The notes under the pieces were generated by a model that was not told the DNA's origin, made no database searches, and worked only from the letters and a program-made list of their open reading frames with translations. Shown one piece after another: positions 32,087 to 43,249 of a DNA stretch of 64,000 nucleotides (position 1 is the first letter of the stretch; every line of letters begins with the position of its first letter). Source of the stretch: Branchinecta lynchi (taxonomy: Eukaryota; Arthropoda; Branchiopoda; Anostraca; Branchinectidae); assembly GCA_023053575.1 (NCBI GenBank), contig JAKZAP010000001.1, forward strand, positions 27,918,533-27,982,532, in the 5' to 3' direction. The position numbers and the translations under genes are program-made.

Positions 32087-33354
32087 CCGAAGCAGTCAGG
32101 CCAGGGGGGGGGTGAGACCCCTCATTTCAACGACTCCCGGATCGTAATATACGACTCGCACGCACCAACAAAAATGACCTGTTGCGACTACGCGGCAATG
32201 GCGCACAATCCCACCAACAAATAATACAGCCGGTTATAACTAGGTGCAGTGTATCAGATGAAACTATTCGTGTAATCAACATTTTTGTACACATACCTTC
32301 ATAGCCTCAGCTTTACATTCCAACTTTCGGTAAAGACGAAAGCTTTCAACGCTTATCCCCGGACAAATTAAAGTAAGCGCCGCAGGCGAAATTTTTTAAA
32401 TCTGCCTTTGTCTAGTAAGATTTTAGCCAGCCTTTAATGTGTTTCAGATCTAAAAAGTTCCAAGCCTAATCGCCAAGTAAATGACACACCGTTCCTCTAA
32501 ATAGAGTATACTATAGAATGCGCCGCAGGCGAAATTTTGTGAAACGCCGAGGAGCAGACCGTCTTTTTGCGATCCCATTGAAAATGAAATAATAGCTGTG
32601 AAATCACAAATCTGACCGTCGAAAAAAAAGTGACAAGGTAGTGGCCATAGAAAACAAAGTAGACACAAAGTAGATTTGTTCCGAATTAAAGCAGAAAGTA
32701 ATTTTTCACGTTAAAGACACGCTTATTCAGAAACATAACGAGGAAGTTTGCCAGTGCACTAAAAGAAAAAAAAATCATCCGGATTAATGGACGTAAACAC
32801 CGAGGAGCAGAGCATCTTTTTGAGATCCCAATGAGAAGTTAATAATCGCTACGAAATCACGACTCTGTCCATCGAAAAAAGGGACAAAATAGTGCCCATA
32901 GAAAAGAAAGTAGATTTGCTCCAAACTAATAGAAAAAAAAAAGTAATTTTCACGTTCAAAACACACTTCCTCAGAAATGAAACGAGGAAAACAGTAAAGA
33001 TAGAAAATAGACGCCGGTCCGCGGACGAGACTGGAGTTGCGTTTTTTTTCGGGCGATTTGATGTACTTTGTTTCATTATGAAAGTACCGTTTTATTTGTC
33101 ATTTGACACACTGTACTTTCATGTCGAAAACTAAATCAGGTAAAGCTTCAGTGAGCTACATCTGAAAAATTGCAACTTAAAAACTGGTTTTCAGTATTTG
33201 ATTCTACGCGACAGAAGATGCTACACACAGCAATTGAAGACAAGAAGTTCGCTTTTTTAATAACTTAAACATGAAAGAAATCATTTTCGAGTTGTATGAG
33301 TGTCCTGAATTGTACGAATTCTTGTCAGATGTGAATATTCATTGAGCCAAGCTG

Positions 33355-33560
33355 ACTCTGAAACATTTTTTCAAACGATGTTTACTACGGATATACGTCA
33401 GCTACAATTCTTCATAACCGATATTTTGGCCCTTCTTGGCAAGAATCCTTGTCAGGCTGTTCAAAATTCTCGGTCAACGTCGGGGGAAATATCGCTGACG
33501 AAGAATCGTAGTTGACGTATATCCGTTGTAAACGTCGTTTGAATAAATGTTTTCAGATGT
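33355..33560 (-). repeat. Hammerhead-like foldback repeat, copy 4
   Basis: Read on the minus strand: arms of about 50 nt enclosing CTGACAA, a GATTCTTGCC...AAGAAGGGCC hairpin and AAAA, so the core is mutated. The arms contain ACGGATATACGTCAGCT. It lies within the 2.9-kb hAT-like element, next to a smaller nested one. Confidence 0.6.
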
Positions 33561-33577
33561 GCTTTAACACTAGCAAA

Positions 33578-33938
33578 CAGGGGCGTCACGTATGGGTGGG
33601 GGGGGGGACGCAGCCCCCCCTCCCCCCGATGTTGTCAACCAGCCGGTAAAAAATTGCTGAATCGGTGCGAAGCGCTGCGATTTTTCTTAAAAACAGTCGA
33701 TTTTGGGGTTAAAAACGGTCGGTTTCCAGTCGTTTTTTTGTCAAACAGTCGGTTTTTTTCGCAAAAAGCCGGTAAAAATTACCAGCCAGTCGGTAAATAC
33801 CGTGCTCTTCCCATACTTGATAGTGCTATGATTCGCAGTCGGCAGTGATAAATCTGATTCCCAGTCAGCTTGGGCTGAAAGAATATTTCTACCCCCCCCC
33901 CCCCCCCAAAAAAAATATTTTGGATAGTAACGCCTCTG
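33578..33938. mobile_element. hAT-like MITE (CAGRGGCGT family), nested
   Basis: Ends CAGGGGCGTCACG and AGTAACGCCTCTG with G and C runs just inside. Flanks CTAGCAAA and ATAGCATA agree at 6 of 8 positions. The interior has GGTAAAAATTACCAGCCAG as in the other copies. Confidence 0.7.
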
Positions 33939-34593
33939 ATAGCATAGATGCCAAAAATTTACCTCCCGACTAGAATGATCTATTCTAGCGTCTGCAGAAC
34001 CCCTCCTGTCCTGGGAAACGAATTTCGGGTGTATATTAAAATCTTCCTTGTCCTTTTCAAGCGTTGTTACCACCTCAACCTCTCTTTGTAATCGACATTT
34101 TTCTATCTGTTCTGGTCACAATTGTTTCGCGGGTTTCCTGTCTTTTGATTGCTGATGGCTTTCCCATTCTGTTCAAAAATTCTATCTTCCTTTTTCACTT
34201 GTAGCCAAAGTTTGACCAACAATCAATGCACATAACCTTGTCTCTCGCTTTCGGTCTATAAGGTATATCAATGTTATCCAGTCGGAGCGCACTTTAACAA
34301 CTAACCTATTTTGCCTATTGTAGTTTTGACAGGCTAAAAGTGAGTTTTGACAGGCCTGAGTGAGGCAGATCCAATTCACATGGGAGCACAACAGGTAGCC
34401 GCATTGCTGCCCCCATGAATCATGTCTCGGACCTACTGGGGATACAAAACCTAGTTTAAACGACCCGACTTGTCTTTAGGGACGGGCTTCCGACTGAAGT
34501 TGTGCAGAGGCAAAATTAACCAATTTTTTGTAAACGACTCGGATTGTTTTTATTAAAATGAATGACCGGAACCTCGGCGAGGCCAAAATAAAC

Positions 34594-34890
34594 AGCTGCG
34601 TTCGTTGCACTCCGGGCTGTCTCTGGTGTTGAGTCACCGGTGTCCGGTTATTCCCTTAAAACGCGTTTTTTTTTTGTTCACCTGTGAGTTGATGAAAACC
34701 GGCTAACTCCTCGCTGCAGCAGGGCTCACGAGCAGGTTCTGGTTAGTCCGCACCAGTGAGATACAACCGGACACTGGTTAGTTCAAAAACGGGTTATAAG
34801 ACTGGTGAGAAGTCACCGGTGGATGCAAAAACGGCTTATAAGAAAAACCGGAAACCACCGGTGAGAACTCCCGTGACAAAGAACGCAGCT
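34594..34890. mobile_element. AGCTGCG element, 297 bp, with empty-site comparison
   Basis: Inverted ends AGCTGCGTTC and GAACGCAGCT, flanked by AAC on both sides. The target GGCCAAAATAAAC|GACTGAT is present without the insertion about 25 bp to the right as GGCCGAAATAAACGACTGAT, confirming the ends and a 3-bp target duplication. The interior matches the unit amplified at 15629-16389. Confidence 0.9.
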
Positions 34891-35005
34891 AACGACTGAT
34901 ACGACTTAGCAGAAGGCCGAAATAAACGACTGATACGACTTAGCAAAAGGCAGGGGGGGTGAGTCACCCCCCTCACCCCCCCTTCGGGCCACCCCTGAAA
35001 GGCAC

Positions 35006-37361
35006 TAAAGAAGGGTGAAGGAATACAAAACAAACACAAAACACAAAATATCTTCCATAAAAGTTATTCAACAATTTAGAATAACATTCATGGAGTCGTT
35101 GACAGGCAAGTAAGAGGGCCTCGTCAGCATAGGCCAGGTAGCTAACATCTATGCCCCGTGTTTCTGTACCAAGTAGAAGCTGAAGACAGGGTTATAGGAC
35201 TATGATATCCAGGTTTTGATACGTACTTCAATTCCTTATATCGGAGAAGTAAGAAATCCGCGCATTCATGCGGCCAGGAACCATTCGATGGAACCCCTGG
35301 AGTTTGGAGTCCCCGAGGGAATCTTGGAGACGGATCGGTTCCCAGTGGCTCCCTGCATCCCCCTGCCATCAAGTGCGATACCAGTCTCCAGTGAATTACC
35401 CTCCTTACGTCCCCCGGTCCATGCAAAAGGGTCCCTCGATTCCCCCCTATCTATTGGACAGTCGTCTCACACACCCAACACTCAGGCCAACACTGCCACA
35501 AACACTCCAGCCAGCACGTCAGCAGCTACCAACTTACGTCGTCGCAACCAAAGACAGTAAAAGTGGGAAAGACCGGAAACTCCCGTAAGCCCCATGAGTC
35601 ACAACAATCAGCGCCGTTTAGCGGAGGTTCTTTCGTTAAAAAATCGCTCTGTTGTTTCTTACATCACTCTCCGCAGAATCATCATCAAAGCACGTTTTGT
35701 TGATTTGTTTTACGTTTCGTTTATGATGAGCATCCTCTCTCCATTCAGATTTCCTCTTTAATTGGAATAAAAAACAAGTATGAAAAGAATAAATATCTTT
35801 TAATGGAACATTTTTTTGAATTCACGATTTCGAATCAATTAATGTTCACAGACATTGCCTATTCACGCCCTCTTGCTTTCATTATATTAATCATCTACCG
35901 CTCGAAATTGGACAAAGTCCAAATGCTAGGCAGCGTTCCGATCGATTTTCAGAGACCCGATTTTAGCGAAGTCACCGGTCTTTCCCACTATTATTGTCTT
36001 TGGTCGCAACCCGAAATCGATTCCAGCCACTGGTCGAGTCGGTTGTGTAAACTTGAATGCCTCTCCGTACTCCTTGCCCAAGGTACTACCAAGAACAAAT
36101 AAGAGCAAGAACTGCTGTCTCCCTATATCTGTCACACAACCAAGCTGAGACGAGTCGACTCCCGACACAAACGAGCGGAGGTGGATCTTACCCGGGACAT
36201 CAAAAGTCGTTACCTCTACAGAGAAGGTGAACGCAGTAAACCACTGAGGAAGAAAAATCGAATGGAAGTAGCAGTGATAAGCCTGTTCATACTGGGCTGG
36301 GCGGGCGCTGAAACAGCGGTTGCCGGCTCATTGATTCAGACAAGCTTTCGGGGGTTGACAAGAAAATTCCGAAGCAATTAAGAATATCGAAATATACAGA
36401 AACTGCCATTTGAAGCAAAGCAGATTTTACAAATGCGTCAAATTTAGTTAAAAGTACGAAAAACTGTATATATATCTTATTGAAAAACCCAAAGGCCGTA
36501 TACAAGGAACGTACGATATATGGTAACGTAAATTGTATCTTTTCGGGGTCAATTCAATTAAGTAGTGTCAATATCCAGAACAGACAAGAAGAGACAAATT
36601 TCATTCCAGGTATTTGCTCTCATCTGAGAATATCAGATGAAAACAGGCAGATTTTTAAAAAAAAAAATTATTATTTGTAAGTAGTGAACTAAAAGACAAA
36701 CGAGATAGACCAAGTTGAGGTGAACTTTCGTCTTTCTATAAACTACTGAATCGAAATCTAACTCACTAAATCGAAATGTATACAATTATACATTTCGGAA
36801 AAAAAGAAGAAAAAACACAAAATATACACTCACCCACTGGTATTATTTTGACTATTCCATGCTATTCTACCATTTCGGTAATTTCAGTAATCCTCGAAAG
36901 CCTTAATTACGTTACTCTTAGTTTACACTCGTCTGACAAAGTTAATACTACAGATGTTGAAACTCAATGGGTCATGACTTCAGTGAGTGTGCTTCAAATC
37001 CCGGTTTGCATTGTATGCTTCTCCCGAGAGACATAAAAAGGAATGTCACAAGGGATTTCAATCGTCATATTGATGGTCATGGTATAACAAAAGCGATTAT
37101 GAATGACCATCGTCAAGTTCGCTTTTTGTTTTTCGCATCACTAATATTCACTAATCAGACGCCAGCGTCAACTCAAACAAAATCAACGCTGTTTCCTTCC
37201 CGTGTGAACAGGACAGAACATCCGCCTCGCTAGTGGCTACGTTTTTTCCTTCGTAAACGACTCAAGTGTGTAACGGCGGAGAGTCGGAGACCAACATGTA
37301 TACACGGGCGACCAAGAAATGACTCCACCTCCGCTCATTGTTGTCGGAACATTTTTAGTCG
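35006..37361. other. Region with no confident gene
   Basis: An open frame at 35268-35586 ends in a proline-rich stretch (PPYVPRSMQKG, HPTLRPTLPQTLQPARQQLP) followed by a possible donor CTCCC|GTAAGC; it could be an exon or chance. Upstream of the LINE at 37362 I see only AT-rich sequence. Confidence 0.4.
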
Positions 37362-37409
37362 GTGGATGGGCGAGAGACCATTGTTCTTACTCGTTATTTG
37401 TTCTTGGTA

Positions 37410-38111
37410 CTACTCACTAATGTGAGGTCTCTCTCAACTAAACTTGAAGAAATGGAACTGTTCTTGAACAACAACAAAATCGACATTGCCTGCCTCTGTG
37501 AAACACGGTCGGCCACTGAGCTTATGACTAAGTTTGATGGATACGACGTTCACCTGCTCCCTCGACTGAATGCCGAGGGACAAGCTGCAAGTCACGGTGG
37601 CGGTGTCGGTCTTGTTTGGAGATCGTCGATCCCTAATCGTCTTTTAGAAAAGGGGATCCCCCGAAAGCCCGAATTCGAAGTGATCTGGGTTTGGACCAGG
37701 CCAAAAGCACTTCCGAAGGAAGTATCCTCAGTGGTTTTCGGTGTGGTTTATTATCCACCTCGTGGACCTTTTCGGAAAGACCTAGTCTTGTACCTGCAAC
37801 AATGCACAGATTTTTTTAGTTCGAAATACCCACACGCTGCTATAAACATTCTTGGTGATTTTAATGATTTGCGATCCAGTTGGCTTGAGAATTCCCTCTC
37901 TTTGAATCAAGTGGTCCAGATAAATACCCGTGAAAACAAGATTCTGGATCTAATATTTACCAGTTGTCAAGAATTCTACCTTGAACCTTACAGCTTACCT
38001 GCAATTGGATTGAGTGACCACCTGAAAATCGTCTGGGAACCCAATTCATGGCGTCCCGAAGGCGTGAAGAAAAAGGTACTGTATAGGCCCTTTCACGGAA
38101 GATGGCATTAA
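37410..38111 (+). pseudogene. LINE 2 AP-endonuclease
   Basis: TNVRSLSTKLEEMELFL, KIDIACLCETR (metal-binding Glu), GGGVGLVWRSS, VVYYPPRGP, INILGDFNDLRSSWLEN, KILDLIFTSCQEFY and GLSDHLKIVWEP: a nearly complete endonuclease domain in one frame of some 230 codons, then a frameshift. It belongs to the Jockey/CR1-like LINE endonucleases. Confidence 0.85.
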
Positions 38112-38283
38112 GTGCTACAGAGAATGGTTAAAAACCAAAAACTGGTCCGATGCCCTTGAGTGTGATAACGCAAACGAATTAGCAGAGACTGTATGCAACG
38201 AGTTGTACCTGAAATATCAAGAAATATTTCCAAAGAAAGTTGTAGTCTCTAAGCCACAATGTAAACCTTGAATAACAAGTGAA

Positions 38284-38693
38284 TTGAAATCTCTGGTAAT
38301 CGAGCGAGATAATCTGTACAAATCGGGATTGCGTTCCGAGGCGAAGAAACTTCGGAATCTAATTGTGAGCAAGATCAGAAAGTGTTGGAAAGATTACGGA
38401 GTACGATGTGTTCTTTCTTTGATAAAAACAAACCCAAGAAATTTTCATACAAAGGTACAACAAATGATGGGGAAGGACAAAAAGCCCTTAAGTGTTTATG
38501 ACAGCGAGGGCAACCCCCTTAGCACAAACATCATAAACGACCACTTTGCAACAATTTGCAGAGTGTACCCCCTTTAAGTCAATTGCCTGACAAGGCCCCC
38601 AGTTCAGAAATACCTGTAATTGATCCAAACGCAGTATTTGATAAACTAAAAAACTTGATACTAGTAAAAGTAACTATCCGGGGGAGATAATTG
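38284..38693 (+). pseudogene. LINE 2 linker and N-terminal RT
   Basis: SLVIERDNLYKSGLRSEAKK and IRKCWKDYGVR form the usual linker; then after a frameshift LDTSKSNYPGEI, the motif before the RT fingers. The sequence stops at the insertion point of the nested LINE and resumes after it with PIKLFVECASELT. Confidence 0.7.
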
Positions 38694-39247
38694 TCTAAAT
38701 TTTTCTATACCTTTGGTTGAATCTATTCGGTGGTTGGGAATCTCGATTACTAGTAATCTACGGTCACTTCGTTCGCGTACAGTTTCTGACGCTAAGCTTA
38801 AGCTCCAGATTGGTTACTCAAAAATTGTTGCTAACAGAAGTAAATATAACCGTAATGCATTAGCGAAACTGTACTCGACCTACTGTGACCATTCTGTTTT
38901 ATTTGTGTCTGGGTTGTTTCCAATTTTTCTTAAAAAAGATATCCAAGCTCTCCGATCCGCGTATTTCCGGTACTTGAGATTTTTACTTTATTTGCCACCG
39001 TGGTATAAGAATAGACAAATTATCCAGAATTTTAACGCTTCGGATGTCACGGCAAAGCTGGCCTTGCTACACGAGGGGTTATCCGGGTCTGCAGTTTCGA
39101 ACCTTGAGCCTTTCCATGGTCTTCTACAATGTTTTTCTCGTAGTTGAGTTATTTTCTTTCTTTTTGGTTTCTTTTTTGTTGATTTAGCTTATTACTCCAC
39201 CTTTTCTTGAATGTTGTAGTGGGTTAAAAATAAATTATTATTATTAT
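38694..39247 (+). mobile_element. 5'-truncated LINE 3, nested in LINE 2
   Basis: Encodes an RT C-terminal region (KLKLQIGYSKIVANRSKYNR, FRYLRFLLYLPPWYKNR) and ends with TTAAAAATAAA(TTA)n. The host frame reads PGEI before it and PIKLFVECASE after it, which fixes the insertion point to within a few bases. Its sequence is unlike LINE 1 or LINE 2. Confidence 0.8.
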
Positions 39248-40650
39248 ACCGATCAAGCTGTTTGTTGAGTGTGCCAGTGAACTGACCCTTATTTGTACCG
39301 CAGTTTTTAATCAATGTTTTTTAGATGGTATTTTTCCAAATTGTTTTAAAAGGGCTTTTATTACCCCAATACCCAAGACCCGAAATGTTAAGACTGTGCA
39401 TGATCTCAGGCCGATTTCAAAGACGCCAGTACTCTCGAAAGTGTTGGAAAGCTTTATTTTGGAGCCCCTTCTCAGTGATGTGGAAGATAAGTTGGACCCT
39501 ACGCAGTTCGGGTTTCGACAAGGGCATAGCACAACCCATTATTTAGTAAGATTTCTGGATACACTAATGAAACATCTAGAGAATGATAATTCGTATGCTG
39601 AAATTATTTTGGGTGATTTTATTAAGGATTTCGACAGCATTAATCATCAAATTGCAGTTGACGAAGCAAGAGCAATGGGGGTTCGTGAGTTCATTGTTCG
39701 GTTAGTTGCTAGTTTTTAACGGGTAGGACTCAGTGTCTTATGTTAAGTCCAGACAACATTTCCAGCTTTTTAGACATATTTTGTGGAACCCCACAAAGCA
39801 CGAAGTTGGGGTCTTTAATCTTTTCGATCGTTTTTAACCGCGTTTTGACCCATGTTTTAAAATGTTTTAAGTTTGCTGACGACTTATCGACATTATCCCT
39901 CCGGACGTTTCGTATGACCCCCGACTGAGGTTTCCCTATCTTCTCTTTTCGAACTTCTAAAAAACGATTAGGATGAAGTCAAGTTGTCCGTTAGTATACT
40001 GAAAAGCATGGTAATGAGGGTCTCTTTCTTAAAACGGGAATTGCCGGCTGTTGAAGAAATTGGTCTGGAAATAAATCCTCTGTTAAACTACTTGGGGTGA
40101 AAATAGATAATGACTTGAAGTGGAGAACACAAGTTGATTCCATCATTGCAAGATCAGCCCCACTGTTAAAGTCTTTTGCCGTTCTTCGCCGATTTGCAAT
40201 CCCTCCTCGAGTTTTAAAAACAATCTACTGTACATACATTCGTCCCCTACGTGGAATATGCGTGTCCGGTATGGCATTCCGGACTGACAGTAGAACAGAC
40301 AGAAAGACTCGAGTCTATCCAGAAGAGGTCGTGCAAAGTGACGCTTGGTCCGGATTATGTTTCCTATGAGGATGCTCTGGTCAAGCTTCAGTTGCAAACC
40401 CTTGCGGATAGGAGGCATCAACTGACGATGAACTTTGGAAAAAAATGTTTAACTTCTGACCACCACAGGGCTATTTTCCCAGGCTTTGAAACTCCAGACC
40501 AGACCAGACCGAACACAAGGGGAAGACTAACTAACACTAACAAGCCACGACTTCTTCAACCCCCCATAAACTCAACTGAAAGGTATTTATCTTCGTTTGT
40601 GCCTTACTTTATTCGTAATTTTAACTGTCAAAATATCAATCAGTCGTGAT
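39248..40650 (+). pseudogene. LINE 2 reverse transcriptase, degenerate
   Basis: ITPIPKTRNVKTVHDLRPIS, QFGFRQGHSTTHYL, LGDFIKDFDSINHQI (motif A), CGTPQSTKLGSLIF (normally GVPQGTKLGPLLF) and CFKFADDLSTLSL (motif C) are split over frames by stops, for example near 39718. It continues with PLLKSFAVLRRF and the thumb. Inactive. Confidence 0.85.
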
Positions 40651-41239
40651 TCGTAATTTGTTATGTTGACGATCCGCAGCTAGCAGTTGTCAATGCTATT
40701 AAGGAAATAAATGAGTTATTATTATATCTCTTTGGTCCATTAACTCTAAGAAAGTAAAAAAATTGACAAGAAAAGAGATGAAGGGGGCGAGGAAAAATAA
40801 TGAATGGACACAACTCCTGGCACAGATCCTTTAAGGAGAAAACATGAAATTCGTGTTTATTAGACAACAGTATCCTGAAACAGGCTAGCTAGCGTATAAT
40901 AAGAGTAAGATGTCTTCACTTTGAATTTTACACATTCTGTATTTTCGTTTCTACCTATACGATACCCAAGGACAGTGACGATATACCTTTAACCGAGGCC
41001 TTAGCCGCTTCCCGACACCTGTTGTACACTAGTCCCCGAAGCCGCGCCGAATCTAAATCGGCGGCGGCGGAGAGAATTTGGGTCGGCGGTGGCGCGCCGC
41101 CGGAAAGTTAGCCGCCGATTTATCGGCGTTTGCTGTAATTTTAGCATTTTTGCGGTTATTTTTCAGTTTTCCAACAAATTTTTGCAATTTTTGTACCACA
41201 AATCGTTAGCGTTGTTAGGGTACTTGCAGTTTTCGGTTC

Positions 41240-42290
41240 AAGTGCCATATAGCGATCGTAATGATGATCCGATCTCACTTTTGGGTACATCACTCCACGT
41301 AAGCTAAAGACGATGACACTTCGTATACTTATAAATGCTCAGCGAAACCGTGTTTTACCGGATTAAATCCATCCATTCGTGTGGCGGTGCAGGGAGGGGG
41401 AGTACGGAAACTTGTGACCCGCGTTACCCGATTCCGTGGAGCAGAGCGATATTTCATTTATAAGGCCGAATCGTATCCGACCATGGGGGTAAGGGAGACT
41501 CCGGGAATTTTGGAACGTTGCGATGGAATATAAGGATTCCATATTTGGAACATGTGAGTAATTTTGGAACATTCGTTGCATAGGAATATAGGGATGGGAT
41601 GAAACTTGACGGTACAAATATTAGGGGCTCAGAGATGTGATTTTGAAGTCCGGACTGAATACGATCTTGATGCGCGGAGCTGGAAGGGGCGTGCCTTAAA
41701 ATTTCCGGAAATACTTCGGTTCGGGAGAAACTTGGCACTTGCTTCTAGATGCGACATGAATTTTTCGAATCACATCCGACTTCGGGGTGGGTGGCGGAGA
41801 CCCGGAAATCGGTTAAAATATACGTAGCGTTCAAAGGTCATGGAACCTAGATATGTTATTTTGAGGTGGAGACCGGATCCGGTCTGGTCGAGGGGAGTTG
41901 TGTGTCACCGAAAATTTCTCCGAATCAAGCTCAAATTATTCGGTCGTTAAGTGCCGTACATGCAACATTGGCGAGTCCGAATTGCATCCGACTGGTGGCG
42001 GGATGGAAGGAGAAGCTCGGTAACATGCGTAGGAACCAGAAGGATAGAGGGATTGGATGAAACTCGGATTGTGCAAAGGTAACGGGTCCAATATCCGAAA
42101 GGGCTACCATTCGAGTCACCATGTGGGTGATAGGAGCAAATTCCCTAGATATGATATTTACGTGTCAGAATCGCATGTGGACATGGTGGGGGTTGAGGGA
42201 GGTTACGGGAATTTTGTTATGCGCATGGGGACCAAAAGAACAGAGTGAAGAACTTGGAAGGCAGACATACCATGGACCCGGATGTGCCAT
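41240..42290. repeat. Satellite family A, degenerate block inside a larger element
   Basis: CAAGTGCCATATAGCGATCG followed by degenerate versions of the family A phrases (GATGAAACTTG, GAAGTCCGGACTGAATACG). It is more diverged than the other two blocks and lies inside the 2.1-kb inverted-repeat element 41031-43146. Confidence 0.65.
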
Positions 42291-42378
42291 TTGAGGTCTG
42301 GATCGGATGCAACCAGGTACTGCGTAGACGGAATGCTACTCAAGGGACTTTACTGTTACAAATCAGCTGTTTTGTTTA

Positions 42379-42990
42379 GGCGTTTTCTCGTCGTTTCCCG
42401 GGGACTCATTTTGAGGAATCCCTGCGTTTTTGTTTGTCCCAGGAACTCACTCCGCGTATTTCAGTCCCATAAGTCCTAAAACCATGAAAGATTAGAATAC
42501 GTCAGAGCCCCATGGACGGCGAAAACTCCGATCATGATCACCGTCCTCAAAAAGTACTCCCTTTCAGATTCGGAGGGGCATCAATTTTTGCTGGCGTTGG
42601 TGCAATGTAAAGTAACTACAAACAATCAGAATAAACAAAACCAAAAATAAAATGGATCCAGAGTAGTTTCGTCAACTGCATATTTTGTTTTCGAATAAAT
42701 TCCATTTTAGAAGCATTATCTGTGTTCTCGTTGTTTTGGCAGCACGAGCGCTGTTTGGCTCTTTGTTTACACGGTTTGGAGCCCATATACAATTTTAGGT
42801 AGAAATTGTCATTCTTGCACTGCTGCTACAACCTGCTGAAAAAACAGTTTCGTCAACTGCATATTTTGTTTTCTAACAAAATCCATTTTAGAAGCATTCT
42901 CTGTGTTCTCGTTGTTTGGCAGCACGAACGCTGTTTGGAGCCCATATACAATTTTGGGTAGAAATTGTCATTCTTGCACTGCTGCTACAA
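42379..42990. mobile_element. GGCGTATTC-type element, diverged, inverse orientation, nested
   Basis: GGCGTTTTCTCG, CCCGGGGACTCA, GCGTTTTTGTTTGTCCC and CATTCTCTGTGTTCTCGTTG match the complement of 26072-26486. A 182-bp stretch from GTTTCGTCAACTGCATATTT (42665 and 42847) is tandemly duplicated. Confidence 0.55.
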
Positions 42991-43180
42991 CCGAAAACTT
43001 TTATGTTAGTGCACTTGCTGATGAGCAAAAACCGAACAAAAACCTTGAGCCTAGGGAAGATAAAGCTCATCCAACGGCGGCGCACCAGCGCGCCGAAATG
43101 TTATCGGCGGCGTGCCGCCGACTTTCGGCGCGGCTTCGGGGACTACTGTACACTCTTTCCCACCGGCACTGACCGAAAGG

Positions 43181-43235
43181 GAGCGTGTGCAAATCCACTG
43201 TCTAAAGATTCAGAAAAGGAATTTGTGGCTACGCA
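43181..43235 (+). pseudogene. Decayed inverted copy of mannosidase exon 1
   Basis: GAGCGTGTGCAAATCCACTG and the following bases match the 56-nt exon at 28311-28366, including the first 12 or so bases past its donor (GTAAGTCGCTAGG). It is 55 nt, so frame is lost at the 3' side. The acceptor is changed to AAAGG. It reads [12 protein letters not shown], then diverges. It lies 34 bp outside the 2.1-kb element. Confidence 0.65.
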
Positions 43236-43249
43236 GTAAGTCGCTAGGC

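Larger units (their letters stand above)
32087..34997. mobile_element. 2.9-kb hAT-like element, perfect 8-bp duplication AAAGGCAC
   Basis: Termini CAGGGGTGGCCCGAAG and CTTCGGGCCACCCCTG are exact 16-bp inverted repeats. AAAGGCAC lies directly before (32079-32086) and after (34998-35005). The interior has no transposase-like frame. It holds a 253-bp tandem duplication (from 32548), hammerhead-like repeat copy 4, a nested hAT-like MITE (33578-33938) and an AGCTGCG element (34594-34890), so its original size was smaller. Confidence 0.88.
37362..40725 (+). mobile_element. Non-LTR retrotransposon (LINE) 2, decayed, split by another LINE
   Basis: Endonuclease and reverse transcriptase blocks in order on the plus strand, ending with an AAATAAATGAG(TTA)n tail near 40700-40725. 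Many stops and frameshifts. It is interrupted at about 38694-39247 by the 3' end of a different LINE. A relict of the same family lies at 17660. Confidence 0.85.
41031..43146. mobile_element. 2.1-kb element with GC-rich terminal inverted repeats
   Basis: AGTCCCCGAAGCCGCGCCGAA at the left and its complement at the right; both ends continue as GGCGGC-rich palindromes. TGTACACT precedes (41023-41030) and follows (43147-43154), a likely 8-bp duplication (6 bp certain). The interior is satellite A plus a GGCGTATTC-type element and a 182-bp tandem duplication. No coding sequence. Confidence 0.75.

Noticed and set aside
32087..34997. A hidden hAT transposase in the 2.9-kb element
   Set aside because: No frame over about 110 codons and no recognisable catalytic or dimerisation motif; treated as non-autonomous.
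35926..36168. Minus-strand QQFLLLFVLG before a GTAGTAC, in the right phase to be the mannosidase signal-peptide exon
   Set aside because: No ATG precedes it in frame and the donor is weak; similarity to a signal peptide alone is not enough.
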